NCBI GenBank assembly: GCA_044353855.1
Contig: JBILBF010000003.1
Location: 310,001 to 374,000, forward strand
Source: UKL13-3 sp044353855
Lineage (GTDB): Bacteria; Bacteroidota; Bacteroidia; UKL13-3
Length of the DNA: 64,000 nucleotides
Reading direction: 5' to 3'
In this document: one piece after another, positions 15,995 to 25,469 of the stretch
Numbering within the stretch: the first letter of the stretch is position 1
How the letters are laid out: every line of letters begins with the position of its first letter
Position numbers and translations under genes: made by a program
The notes under the pieces: model-generated
Seen by the model: the letters and a program-made list of their open reading frames with translations, nothing else
Databases searched by the model: none
What the model was told of the DNA's origin: nothing

Positions 15995-17053
15995 ATGGCA
16001 ATATCTATAAAAATAAAGAAAACTGAGCATAGCAGGATTGATTTATGTGATTTTGAAAACATACAATTTGGTACAATTTTTTCAGACCACATGTTTAGAG
16101 TTGATTTTACAGAAGGAGAATGGCAAGAAGCTCAAATTTTACCATTCGGAGAGATATCAATTTCACCTTCACTTTCTGCCTTACATTATGGTCAGAGTAT
16201 TTTTGAAGGAATGAAAGCTTTTAAGGATCAAGAAGGCCATCCACAATTATTTCGTCCACTTGCAAATTTAAAACGGATAAATAAGTCGGCTGCCCGTATG
16301 GCTATGCCTGAAATTCCTGAGGAGCTTTTTATTGAAGGACTAAAGCAACTTGTAAAAGTTGATCAAGATTGGATACCAACAAAAGAAGGTAGTGCTTTAT
16401 ATATTCGTCCTTTTATGTTTGCCACTGATGATTTCGTGGGAGTTCGTCCATCAAAATCTTTCAGTTTTATTATTTTTTGTTGTCCAGTAAATAGCTATTA
16501 CCCAAAACCAATTAATGTTTTGGTTGAACAAAAATATGTTAGAGCTTTTGAAGGAGGAGTAGGAGCTACTAAAGTAGCAGGCAATTATGGATTAAGTATG
16601 CAACCAACATTGGAAGCACAAGAAAAGGGATTTGACCAGGTAATATGGACAGATGGTAAAGAACACAACTATGTTGAAGAAAGTGGAACAACAAACTTAT
16701 TTTTCACACTTGGTGATACAGTAATTACACCTGCTCTTGATGGAACAATATTAGAAGGCGTAACCAGAGATTCATGCATTCAATTGTTAAAACATAAAGG
16801 GTTTAAAGTAGAAGAACGAAAAGTATCTATTGTTGAAATTATGGAGGCCTGCGAAAATGGAAATTTAAAAGATGCATTCGGTACTGGAACGGCTGCTTTA
16901 ATCGCAAAAATTGCATCCATAAGTTATAATGGAAAAAGATATGAGTTACCTCCTACAGAAGAAAGATTAGTATCGAACTTATTATACAAGGAACTTGAAA
17001 ACATTCGTACCTCTAAATCTGAAGATATTTTTGGATGGGTAATGAAAGCTTAA
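15995..17053 (+). CDS. ilvE: Branched-chain amino acid aminotransferase
   Basis: PLP-dependent class IV transaminase interconverting leucine, isoleucine and valine with their 2-oxoacids. The 352 residues fit the longer BCAT subgroup. Motifs include LHYGQSIFEGMKAF, LYIRPFMFATDDFVGVRPS, the Lys-containing GVGATKVAGNYG (Schiff-base lysine) and EESGTTNLFF. The C-terminal DAFGTGTAALIAKI is also typical. No other ilv or leu genes are adjacent. It ends at a strong terminator. Confidence 0.95.
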   Translation: MAISIKIKKTEHSRIDLCDFENIQFGTIFSDHMFRVDFTEGEWQEAQILPFGEISISPSLSALHYGQSIFEGMKAFKDQEGHPQLFRPLANLKRINKSAARMAMPEIPEELFIEGLKQLVKVDQDWIPTKEGSALYIRPFMFATDDFVGVRPSKSFSFIIFCCPVNSYYPKPINVLVEQKYVRAFEGGVGATKVAGNYGLSMQPTLEAQEKGFDQVIWTDGKEHNYVEESGTTNLFFTLGDTVITPALDGTILEGVTRDSCIQLLKHKGFKVEERKVSIVEIMEACENGNLKDAFGTGTAALIAKIASISYNGKRYELPPTEERLVSNLLYKELENIRTSKSEDIFGWVMKA

Positions 17054-17071
17054 TCATCGAAATGATTTTAT

Positions 17072-17112
17072 AAAAAACTGTTATTCTAACATATAGAATA
17101 ACAGTTTTTTTT
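17072..17112. terminator. Bidirectional terminator between ilvE and yfhO-like gene
   Basis: A 13-bp core stem (17076-17088 with 17094-17106) with a 5-base loop, bordered by A and T tracts. It serves both convergent genes. Confidence 0.9.
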
Positions 17113-17122
17113 ATTGTTCATA

Positions 17123-19606
17123 TCAAGATTTATCTTCTTCTTTTTTCATTTTGATCAATCCCATTCCTCCAATGATTAACAATCCACCGTATAATAATAA
17201 AGAAGAAACCAATGAAATTTTTTCGCCAATTGCTATTACACGAGGCTCAAATTTAAATTCAATGGTATGTTTACCAGCAGGAACTAACATTCCTCTGAGT
17301 ACATAGTTACATCTAAAGTGTGATTGCGCTACTCCATCAACATAAGCATTCCATCCTTTTTCATAATAAATTTCGGAAAAAACGGCAACTTGTTGAGAGG
17401 AGGTATTACTTTCATATATCAACTTATTAGGAGCATACGTTTTAAGTTTAATAGCTGCCGAAGAATCAACATGTGGGATAAAACCTTCCAATTGATTAGC
17501 AAATCTTTTATCAATAAAAACAGTGTTTTTAGGATCAATATTAGATAATGAATCAATTTCAGCATCTGCATTATCAACCAATGCAACTTGAGGTACAAAC
17601 CAGGCATTACCACATGCCGAAGGATTTAATTGAGGATATAAACTATTTGCACTATCACCTACAATAAAATATTTCACATTTAGCATATTGAATATTTCCA
17701 TATTGTTTTTGGCTATTTGAAATTCAATTAACTCTTGATATCTGCGCAATTTTGCACCATGGTATCCACCAATAGACTTATGATAATATGAAGTCATTGC
17801 ATCTTGAGTTAGGTTTTGCGTTGTGTTATATACTTTATAATTAGGGTCCTTGTCTTGTAAAATAATTTCATCAGCTGCTGTTTTTGGGAAGATGGCCTGT
17901 GTAACTTTTTTCTTAACTTGATAGTCTTTCTCATTCAAAAAACGCTTATCAACTTGCCACAAGTCAAATACAATTAGACCTGTAAGGATGATAGAAAGAT
18001 ACAGTTGATTAATCTTGCCTACTATAAAAATCCAAATAACACCAACACTTAATCCAATCAAAAGCAAAGAACGAATAGCATCCATGCGCAATATCGACTT
18101 TCGATCAGCAATAATTGATGAGCGTAACCACTCTGGAAACTGAGCATCAGCTCTACTAACAAAATAATCATCGATGGTCTCAAGTTTCTCCATACCTAAT
18201 AAGCTAAACAACAAATCAGGCATCAATATAAAAATTGCACATAACCCTCCTACTATATAAAAACTCAATAAAAGTGCTTTTTTTATTTCTTGAACAGTAC
18301 ATTTCCCTTTAACGATATCCCTTAAGGCAATTAGACCCAGTAAGGGAAATGTAATTTGAGTAATAGCTAGAATAAAAGTAACTGACCTAAACTTATTGTA
18401 GAGCGGAAAATGATAGAAAAATAAATTTGTGAGGGGCATAAAATATTTGCCCATTGAAAGGCAAATCGCTAAAATAGAAACAGCTAAAATCCACCATTTT
18501 TCATTTCCTTTTACCAAAACAAGTCCTAATACGAATAAGAAACAAATAATTGCACCATAATAAGTAGGACCTGCCGTAAACGGCTGATTTCCCCAATACA
18601 ATGGCATACTTTGAACTATTTGTTTAGCATTAGGAATTTGATTTTTCTTAAGGATAGCATAGGTTTCAGAATTAGTGGATAACTCGCCATATTGTGCTCC
18701 ACCATAAAGATTTGGAATTAAAATAGTAAGGGGTTCGATAGGGGTGAAACTATACTGTAAAGCATAATCCTTATCTAATCCTGAAGATGCATTATCCTCA
18801 TTACTAGAACCTACTGCTGTTTTGGTAAGTTCTGATTGTCCTCTTATACTATATTTTCCATATTCTTCAGTTGCCATTAAACTAGTTGCATTCGTTGCAA
18901 CGCCAAGTATTGCAGCAATTGATAAAAATATTCCACAAGTAAGTAATGGCACTATTCTTTTCTCCTTAACCGACATAAATACTTCGGCAATCATCCAAAC
19001 CAAAATCAACAAGAGTAGATAGTACGTAATTTGTAAATGACCCGCAGACAACTGCAAACTTAGAGCAATACCAGTGAGAAGTGCTCCAAACAATTTATTT
19101 TTGCGGAGTGTAATTTGAATTCCAGCTAAGACTAAAGGCATATAAGCAATTGCATTTCCTTTGGTCATATGACCTGCATCAATATTGATTACATTAAAAC
19201 TCGAAAAAGTAAAAGCAATTGCTCCTACAAATGCAAGTATTGGAGATAAATCGAAGGTGAGTAAAAGTATATAAAAACAGATGAATAATAGAAATGCTGT
19301 ATCTAAGGGATTGGGTAAAACTGAAGCTATAAATGCTTGAACTTTAACAGTAAAATTATTATAGAACGATGCTCCAATTAAATAGGTGGGCATACCACTA
19401 AAAATTGTATTCGTCCAAAATGTTCGTTCACCAGTGGTTGTCTGAAATTGGTGTATTTCTTCATAAGATGCACGCCATTGTTCAACATCATGCTGTTTTA
19501 ATACTTTCCCAGAGAGCATTGGATTAAAATAGGCAATAATGATAACTAGTGCTACAGCCATGGCAATTAGATGTGGGATAAACTTTTTAAGTATTGTGCT
19601 TTTCAT
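17123..19606 (-). CDS. YfhO family multi-span membrane protein
   Basis: A large integral membrane protein of 827 residues with about a dozen or more hydrophobic segments, mainly in residues 10-560, then an extracytoplasmic domain and a final transmembrane helix ending in a charged KMKKEEDKS tail. The pattern AYFNPMLSGKVLKQHDVEQWRASYEEI near the N-terminus, and GMPTYLIGASF, fit the YfhO family. The C-terminal part (VPAGKHTIEFKFEPRVIAIG) is also typical. YfhO of Gram-positives has been linked to lipoteichoic acid glycosylation, a GT-C-like role. What the Bacteroidota homologues do is not known. It is convergent with ilvE. Confidence 0.87.
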   Translation of the reverse strand: MKSTILKKFIPHLIAMAVALVIIIAYFNPMLSGKVLKQHDVEQWRASYEEIHQFQTTTGERTFWTNTIFSGMPTYLIGASFYNNFTVKVQAFIASVLPNPLDTAFLLFICFYILLLTFDLSPILAFVGAIAFTFSSFNVINIDAGHMTKGNAIAYMPLVLAGIQITLRKNKLFGALLTGIALSLQLSAGHLQITYYLLLLILVWMIAEVFMSVKEKRIVPLLTCGIFLSIAAILGVATNATSLMATEEYGKYSIRGQSELTKTAVGSSNEDNASSGLDKDYALQYSFTPIEPLTILIPNLYGGAQYGELSTNSETYAILKKNQIPNAKQIVQSMPLYWGNQPFTAGPTYYGAIICFLFVLGLVLVKGNEKWWILAVSILAICLSMGKYFMPLTNLFFYHFPLYNKFRSVTFILAITQITFPLLGLIALRDIVKGKCTVQEIKKALLLSFYIVGGLCAIFILMPDLLFSLLGMEKLETIDDYFVSRADAQFPEWLRSSIIADRKSILRMDAIRSLLLIGLSVGVIWIFIVGKINQLYLSIILTGLIVFDLWQVDKRFLNEKDYQVKKKVTQAIFPKTAADEIILQDKDPNYKVYNTTQNLTQDAMTSYYHKSIGGYHGAKLRRYQELIEFQIAKNNMEIFNMLNVKYFIVGDSANSLYPQLNPSACGNAWFVPQVALVDNADAEIDSLSNIDPKNTVFIDKRFANQLEGFIPHVDSSAAIKLKTYAPNKLIYESNTSSQQVAVFSEIYYEKGWNAYVDGVAQSHFRCNYVLRGMLVPAGKHTIEFKFEPRVIAIGEKISLVSSLLLYGGLLIIGGMGLIKMKKEEDKS

Positions 19607-19710
19607 GCTACATTTTTTTTACGTTCCGAATATAATATTTGATGTGGAATTATAAGACAGCATCATTTAAAATAATAAATCCGTATTGAAGAAAAAAATA
19701 AATCATAAAC

Positions 19711-19725
19711 TGATAATAAGTATCA
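19711..19725. promoter_or_regulatory. Candidate Fur box upstream of the heme-uptake locus
   Basis: TGATAATAAGTATCA matches the 7-1-7 Fur consensus TGATAATnATTATCA at 13 of the 14 defined positions. It lies about 100 bases before the HmuY-like gene start. The match and the iron-related gene content downstream support iron repression, but binding is inferred. Confidence 0.6.
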
Positions 19726-19727
19726 TT

Positions 19728-19741
19728 TGACATCAATGTCA
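19728..19741. promoter_or_regulatory. Inverted repeat TGACAT-N2-ATGTCA next to the Fur-like box
   Basis: A 6-bp inverted repeat with a 2-base spacer starts 2 bases after the Fur-like box. It may be a second operator or chance symmetry in AT-rich DNA. Confidence 0.3.
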
Positions 19742-19825
19742 TAATACGGTAAAAAGCCTATTTACATAGTGTTTGGCTGCTTTATTGACTCTAATTTGCG
19801 GGCTCAAAAAACAACAATTTTACAC

Positions 19826-21106
19826 ATGAAAAAAACTTTACTTTCCTTTAGTTTTGTTACATTATTTTTTACTCTTTTTGCTCAATCACCATCTTTAGAC
19901 TCTGCAGTTTTAGGTACAAGTTATGCAAATGATGTTTATTACAGTATGGCTAATGGGTTTGTTTCAAAGACTTTAGGCAACAGCTGGCACATAGGATTTG
20001 CTATTCGCAATGCAGCACCTCCAACAAATGTAATTCGATCTACATCAGTGATTGTAAATGAAGGTAGAGGCGTTAGAATTTTTGAATCATCTCAATTGTT
20101 TACTAATTGGAATACTTTTGATACAGCCAATTATACAACATGGAGTAATCCTCATAATAGTGATAGTAGCTGGGATATTGGTGCTTTTAATGTTAATAGA
20201 AATGAATCAGATCCATTCGATTATGGTTGGGGTTCATATGACATGGCTTCCCATGATGTAATAGGGAATAAGATTTTTTTAGTGCGTATCACAACTGGTT
20301 CAGGTCCATCAACAGTAAATACATTTAAAAAAATAACCATTAATAAAATCGTATTTGATTCTCAATGGGTGTTTACATACGCTAATCTTGATAATACTGA
20401 TAGTATGACTGTTTCATTTGGCAAAAAAGATTTTGCAGGAAAACTGTTTGCTTATTATAACCTATTAAATGATTCCATTCAAGACAGAGAGCCTGCTGCG
20501 AAATGGGATTTGTTGTTTACTCGTTATGGTGCATTTATAACCCAACAAAATCAAACAATTTTTACCACAACCACTGGTGTTTTAAACAATCCTACTGTAA
20601 CAACTTCAAAAGTACAAGGTTTACCTAATGATAGTGCAGTAGCCGGAATGTTTGCATCCAAGATAACCAATATAGGAACTGATTGGAAGATTAACCCAGG
20701 TCCCGGTCAGCCTTCTTTTGTTATCAAAGATTCTCTTGTTTATTTTGTAAGAGCAGAAAACGGCCGTGAAGATAAGTTAATTTTCAAAAGTTTTGCCGGT
20801 AGTTCTACTGGTTCAATTGTTTTCGAAAAAACAAAAACGAAAGTAGCCACTGGTATACAAAAAATTACACCCTCTTTATCAGTAACCTTATTTCCAAATC
20901 CAGCAACTACCACAATCCATTTTGATTTAAAAACAATTGAAAACGTAAATGTAACAATACATGATATCACTGGGAAAGTACAACTAACCAAAATAATAAA
21001 TACCTCTCAAAACAGCATTGATATAGAAGCACTTCATGCAGGAATTTATTTTGTTACAATAGATCATCATACAACAACAAAAGTGTTGCGTTTAATCGTT
21101 CAATAA
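19826..21106 (+). CDS. HmuY-like heme-binding protein with T9SS type A sorting domain
   Basis: Secreted protein of 426 residues from the ATG at 19826; a longer frame opens at 19769. An N-terminal signal peptide (MKKTLLSFSFVTLFFTLFAQ) is followed by a HmuY-like body (about 40-330) of beta strands, with NSWHIGFAIRN resembling the HmuY opening. The last 75 residues are a type IX sorting domain: VTLFPNPATTTIHFDL, then ADIHDITGK-like and AGIYFVTI motifs. It should be exported across the outer membrane and attached to or released from the surface. With the TonB-dependent receptor and second HmuY protein downstream, it probably captures heme. The heme assignment is inferred. Confidence 0.8.
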   Translation: MKKTLLSFSFVTLFFTLFAQSPSLDSAVLGTSYANDVYYSMANGFVSKTLGNSWHIGFAIRNAAPPTNVIRSTSVIVNEGRGVRIFESSQLFTNWNTFDTANYTTWSNPHNSDSSWDIGAFNVNRNESDPFDYGWGSYDMASHDVIGNKIFLVRITTGSGPSTVNTFKKITINKIVFDSQWVFTYANLDNTDSMTVSFGKKDFAGKLFAYYNLLNDSIQDREPAAKWDLLFTRYGAFITQQNQTIFTTTTGVLNNPTVTTSKVQGLPNDSAVAGMFASKITNIGTDWKINPGPGQPSFVIKDSLVYFVRAENGREDKLIFKSFAGSSTGSIVFEKTKTKVATGIQKITPSLSVTLFPNPATTTIHFDLKTIENVNVTIHDITGKVQLTKIINTSQNSIDIEALHAGIYFVTIDHHTTTKVLRLIVQ

Positions 21107-21137
21107 TCTTTCTGAAAACTTTTATTACATATCAATT

Positions 21138-21181
21138 AAAAACAACAATCATCGGATGTATTTCGATGATTGTTGTTTTTT
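21138..21181 (+). terminator. Strong hairpin with T tract overlapping the receptor gene start
   Basis: A perfect 17-bp stem (21138-21154 with 21164-21180), a 9-base loop and a T tract that ends at 21181, 31 bases after the stop of the HmuY-like gene. It has the form of an intrinsic terminator, yet its right arm contains the ATG (21166) of the TonB-dependent receptor frame. It may end the first transcript, or act as an attenuator limiting receptor expression. Confidence 0.75.
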
Positions 21182-23163
21182 ATGCAACATATGCAGTTGC
21201 TCAAACAAAATCGGATACAGCTAAAACAATACAACAACTACAAGATGTAATTGTTACAGGCCAATATGGAGAAGGAAGCATTTCAAAATCTGTATATAAA
21301 GTTCGTGTTATTGACCAAAATCGTATACAGTTATTAGGTGCCAATAATCTAAAAGATGTGTTAACAAATGAACTGAATGTTCGTGTAACAAACGATCCAT
21401 CATTAGGTAGTAGCATGAGTATACAAGGCATATCAGGACTTAATGTAAAAATAATGATTGATGGTGTTGCAATAATTGGACGAGAAGGAGGAGTGATTGA
21501 TTTAAACCAGATTAACCTAAATAATATTGAACGTATTGAATTGGTAGAAGGACCAATGAGTGTAAATTTTGGAACAGATGCTTTGGGTGGAGTCATTAAT
21601 CTTATTACAAAAAAATCAACCAAAGGCATACATGTTGGGGCAACAACTTATTATGAAACCATTGGTAAATATAATGGTGGTGTAAATGGTGGATTTTCTG
21701 CTAACAAATGGACTATACAAACGAATATTGCAAGGAATTTTTTTGATGGATATTCTCCTGACGAAAGTACACGAGTTCGATTATGGAAACCTAGCACACA
21801 GTATTTCGGAGATTTAAGCATAGGTCATTCCATAAAAGAAGGCAGTTTAAGATACACCATAAATGCATTTAATGAAAAAGTCACATTCCATGCAGCACCC
21901 GAAATTACTCCTTATTATGCCTATGCAAAAGATCAGTATTTTTATTCTACAAGAAATACTCATTCATTATTTTACGATCAAAAAATAACTAAAAAAGACC
22001 AATTGAATATTGTTGGTTCTTATAATTTTTATAAACGTATACGCAATACCATTCACAAAGATTTAGTAACACTAGAAGAACAACCCGTATTAGCTCCATT
22101 TGAAAACGACACAACCTATTTTTATAATTTGATGAGCAGAGGAACTCATTCTCATCAAAGTGCAAATGGCATCTTAAATTACCAAACAGGATATGAAGTA
22201 AACCATGATGAAAATAAAGGAAACAGAATTGCAGATGGGAAACAAAACATGTCTGATATAAATGCATTTGGAAGCATGGAAATACGCGTTTCAAACCGAT
22301 TATTAATTCGTCCAGGATTACGTCTTATTTATAATTCAAATTTTAATGCACCTATCATTCCTTCCTTAAATATAAAATGGGAATTAACTGACCGTATATC
22401 GATAAGAGGTTCTTATGGAAAAGGGTTTAGAGCACCCTCACTGAAAGAAATGTATTTATCATTTGTTGACCCAAATCACAATGTATACGGAAATGAACAA
22501 TTAAAGGCAGAAACACAAAACAATTTTCAATTTAGTTCAACAATAGAATGGAAAGAAACAAACCGTGTTTTTAGAATTGAGCCTGCATTATTTTATAATC
22601 ATATACAAAACAAAATAGATTTGGTAATGGTCAATTTAGGCACAGCTGAAAGTCGTTATGATAATATTAGCGATTTTAAAAGTACAGGTGTTAATATAAA
22701 TACTGAATACCGAGCTCCGAATTATGCATTTATATTAGGATATGCATTAACAGGAATTAACAACGCTTTAATCAACGATGTTTCATCTTCTAGTAATGCG
22801 TATTTTTTTGGTAATGAAGTTAGAAGTAGTATTATTTATACATTCACTAAACCTGAATTAACGATTTCCTTATTTTATAAATTTAATGGAAAACAACGTA
22901 ACTATCAATATGATTTAGTGAGTGGTGATATTATCAATGGATATATTGAATCATACCAACTATTCGATCTTTCACTCCATAAAAATTTTCTTAAAAAAAG
23001 GTTAACTATTACTACAGGAGTTAAAAATATATTTAATGTTGTGAATATTAATGCCAATATACCTAGTGGAATTCATAGCTCTGGAGGAAACAGCGCTTCT
23101 GTTGGAATGGGTAGAAGTATTTTTATTAGTTGCGCCTATAATTTAGCTTGGAATCAAAAATGA
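21166..23163 (+). CDS. TonB-dependent outer membrane receptor, probably for heme
   Basis: Outer membrane beta-barrel receptor of about 665 residues. A TonB-box-like DVIVTG lies after the signal, and the plug domain (about 30-140) has MSIQGISGLNVKIMIDGV and IERIELVEGPMSVNFGTDALGGVINLIT. The barrel follows, with RGSYGKGFRAPSLKEMYLSF and a last strand ending in an aromatic-rich segment. The ATG at 21166 leaves an unusually short signal (MIVVFYATYAVAQ) without basic residues. The frame is open further upstream. A CTG at 21112 would give a better signal peptide with lysines ahead of the hydrophobic core. It overlaps the following HmuY lipoprotein gene by 4 bases. Confidence 0.88.
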   Translation: MIVVFYATYAVAQTKSDTAKTIQQLQDVIVTGQYGEGSISKSVYKVRVIDQNRIQLLGANNLKDVLTNELNVRVTNDPSLGSSMSIQGISGLNVKIMIDGVAIIGREGGVIDLNQINLNNIERIELVEGPMSVNFGTDALGGVINLITKKSTKGIHVGATTYYETIGKYNGGVNGGFSANKWTIQTNIARNFFDGYSPDESTRVRLWKPSTQYFGDLSIGHSIKEGSLRYTINAFNEKVTFHAAPEITPYYAYAKDQYFYSTRNTHSLFYDQKITKKDQLNIVGSYNFYKRIRNTIHKDLVTLEEQPVLAPFENDTTYFYNLMSRGTHSHQSANGILNYQTGYEVNHDENKGNRIADGKQNMSDINAFGSMEIRVSNRLLIRPGLRLIYNSNFNAPIIPSLNIKWELTDRISIRGSYGKGFRAPSLKEMYLSFVDPNHNVYGNEQLKAETQNNFQFSSTIEWKETNRVFRIEPALFYNHIQNKIDLVMVNLGTAESRYDNISDFKSTGVNINTEYRAPNYAFILGYALTGINNALINDVSSSSNAYFFGNEVRSSIIYTFTKPELTISLFYKFNGKQRNYQYDLVSGDIINGYIESYQLFDLSLHKNFLKKRLTITTGVKNIFNVVNINANIPSGIHSSGGNSASVGMGRSIFISCAYNLAWNQK

Positions 23164-24152
23164 GACCTTATATCTATATACTATTCATTATTATAAATTG
23201 TTTAGGCTTCGTTTCATGTGAAAAAGAAGAGACTCCCATTACACTTCCTCCTAAACCCAAAGATGCAAAATTATTATCTGCTGACATGGGAAAAGATTAT
23301 ACAACTCAGGTATATATAAATTTGTCAACTGGAGTTACTACTTCGGTTGATAATCAATGTTGGGATCTTGCATTTGATGCATCACCAAGTGGCACTGCTA
23401 TCTTTCAAAATAGTGGAAAGGGTATTTTAACTTCGAATACAGGTTATAAAATTTTCAAACGTAAACGAGCACCACAACCATCCGAATTTAAATGGGATTC
23501 GCCAACAGGAATGGAAGATTCGCTAGCCTTACGCGGTTGTACAATTGGTAATACGTGTACAGATTCAGTATATATAATTAACCGAGGTAAACAATTAGAA
23601 TGGTTTCAATTTAAAATCATAAGTGTAAATCAAGAACGGTATATTATTGAGTTTTCTGACATGCTTCATACCTATACCAAACAGGTAACAATACCTAAAG
23701 ACCCCTCTAAAAAACAGGTTTACTTTTCATTTGAACAAGGAGGACAATTCCTAAGTTTTGAACCTGCACTAAATGATTGGCATCTTTGTTTTATGAAATA
23801 TAGATGGATTTATTATGAATTTAATCCGCCACTTCAATATATTGTTTGTGGTGCATTTATCAATACCAAATTTCTTTCGGTTGCTATTGATAGTACTACT
23901 TCATTTTATGACATTTCAAAGTCTAGTACAACATCATACTTATATAAAACAAACCGAGATATTATTGGATTTGACTGGAAAACAGCCGATCTTGGTAATT
24001 TGAGCAGTGTAAAGTATACGATAAGAAAACATGTTAATTATATAATTAAAGAAAATGGAAACGACCCCAACATATACAAATTACGTTTTCTAGATTTTTA
24101 CAATGCACAAGGGGTTAAAGGGAATGCCCAATTTGAAGTACAAATATTGTAA
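23160..24152 (+). CDS. HmuY family lipoprotein
   Basis: Predicted heme-binding lipoprotein of 330 residues from the ATG at 23160. This ATG overlaps the receptor stop as ATGA, pointing to translational coupling. The signal ends LGFVSC, giving a lipidated cysteine near residue 21. The body has HmuY-type features: NQCWDLAFDASPSG, SFEQGG, then DWKTADLG and the C-terminal YKLRFLDFYNAQGVKGNAQFEVQI. In Porphyromonas, HmuY passes heme to the receptor HmuR, and the arrangement here is analogous. Heme binding itself is inferred. It runs toward the convergent corC/hlyC gene with only 10 bases between. Confidence 0.85.
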   Translation: MRPYIYILFIIINCLGFVSCEKEETPITLPPKPKDAKLLSADMGKDYTTQVYINLSTGVTTSVDNQCWDLAFDASPSGTAIFQNSGKGILTSNTGYKIFKRKRAPQPSEFKWDSPTGMEDSLALRGCTIGNTCTDSVYIINRGKQLEWFQFKIISVNQERYIIEFSDMLHTYTKQVTIPKDPSKKQVYFSFEQGGQFLSFEPALNDWHLCFMKYRWIYYEFNPPLQYIVCGAFINTKFLSVAIDSTTSFYDISKSSTTSYLYKTNRDIIGFDWKTADLGNLSSVKYTIRKHVNYIIKENGNDPNIYKLRFLDFYNAQGVKGNAQFEVQIL

Positions 24153-24162
24153 GAAAACACGA

Positions 24163-25416
24163 TTACATAATCTGAATTTTAACTTCGTTGATTCGGGTAT
24201 TAGAAATAGAAATAATAGAAAAACGATACTTACCAATTTCAATTACTTCACCTCTAACAGGAATACTTTCGTGAAGAGCAAATATGTAGCCTCCTAATGT
24301 ATGATATTCGCCTTCAGGTATATTTAGCTCGTATTTATTATTTAAATAATCTACTTCCAATCTTGCAGAAAAGATAAAAATATTGTCATCTAGTTTTTTT
24401 TCAGTGAGTTGATCAACATCATGCTCATCTTCAATTTCACCAAAAATCTCTTCCATAATATCTTCAATAGTAACCACTCCAGCAGTTACTCCTAATTCAT
24501 CAACAACTAAAGCAATACTTTTATGTGTTCGGGTAAATTGATTTAATAACTCATTAGCAGGCATTGTTTCAGTAGTTATTTCAATTGGAATTACAATGCT
24601 TCTAATACTAGATGGTTTTTTAAAAATATCTTTTTGATGTACATAACCAATAATATGATCGCTGCTACCTTGATGCACTAAAATTTTTGATAAACCAGTA
24701 GCAACAAATTTTTGATACAACTCCTCCACACTAGATGCCATATTAATACTTACAAGCTCAGTTCTGGGAGTCATACAATCTCTAACTTTGACATGAGCAA
24801 AATCCAAAGCATTTTTAAACATTTCGGTATCTACATCTGCATCATCATCTAAATCTTCTGCACTTTCTGCAATATATTGATCCAAATCTACCCTACTAAA
24901 TACGGGAGTGTTCTCATTAAAGTTTAACCTGAATAATTTATTTAAAATAAGTTCAGCTAACCAAGTAATAAAATGAACCAAAGGCCAAAAGAGATAATAC
25001 GTTATTAAAAATGGAACAGCTAATACCCTTAAAATGATATCGGGATTTAACCTAAATAAAACTTTAGGAATAAACTCACCTGTAACTAAAACAATTGCAG
25101 TTGAGATGATACTTGATAAAAATAACAACAAAAAAGTGTTCGTCATTGTACTAGGGATCCATAAATTTAAATATGGATTTAAAAAAGCAGCCATATAAAT
25201 ACCATATACAACCAACCCAATATTATTACCAACAAGTGTAGTGCTTATAAATTTTGAAGGATTATTAACAAAAGGAGATAATATCCTAGCCGAAATACTT
25301 CCTTGTTTATTTTTCAGTTCAATCAACAATTTATTTGCTGTAATAAATGCAATTTCCATTCCAGCGAAAAATGCTGATGTCAAAACACTTAAAACAATAA
25401 TGAGTATATTATCCAT
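24163..25416 (-). CDS. HlyC/CorC family protein (DUF21-CBS-CorC_HlyC)
   Basis: Membrane protein of the CNNM/CorC family, usually linked to magnesium or cation efflux. Residues 1-190 form the DUF21 transmembrane domain (SAFFAGMEIAFITANKLL). Two CBS domains follow (about 205-330; RDCMTPRTELVSI, IALVVDELGVTAGVVTIEDIMEEIFGEI). The CorC_HlyC domain ends the protein (about 335-415). The 417 residues are standard. It is the last gene of the birA-coaX-porin-lptC cluster. GldE of gliding bacteria belongs to the same family, but the ssb/gldD context for that is missing. Confidence 0.9.
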   Translation of the reverse strand: MDNILIIVLSVLTSAFFAGMEIAFITANKLLIELKNKQGSISARILSPFVNNPSKFISTTLVGNNIGLVVYGIYMAAFLNPYLNLWIPSTMTNTFLLLFLSSIISTAIVLVTGEFIPKVLFRLNPDIILRVLAVPFLITYYLFWPLVHFITWLAELILNKLFRLNFNENTPVFSRVDLDQYIAESAEDLDDDADVDTEMFKNALDFAHVKVRDCMTPRTELVSINMASSVEELYQKFVATGLSKILVHQGSSDHIIGYVHQKDIFKKPSSIRSIVIPIEITTETMPANELLNQFTRTHKSIALVVDELGVTAGVVTIEDIMEEIFGEIEDEHDVDQLTEKKLDDNIFIFSARLEVDYLNNKYELNIPEGEYHTLGGYIFALHESIPVRGEVIEIGKYRFSIISISNTRINEVKIQIM

Positions 25417-25469
25417 ATTTATATTTTTGCTGAATTGTTAAATTATCAATTCTGAATATCTTACCAAAA

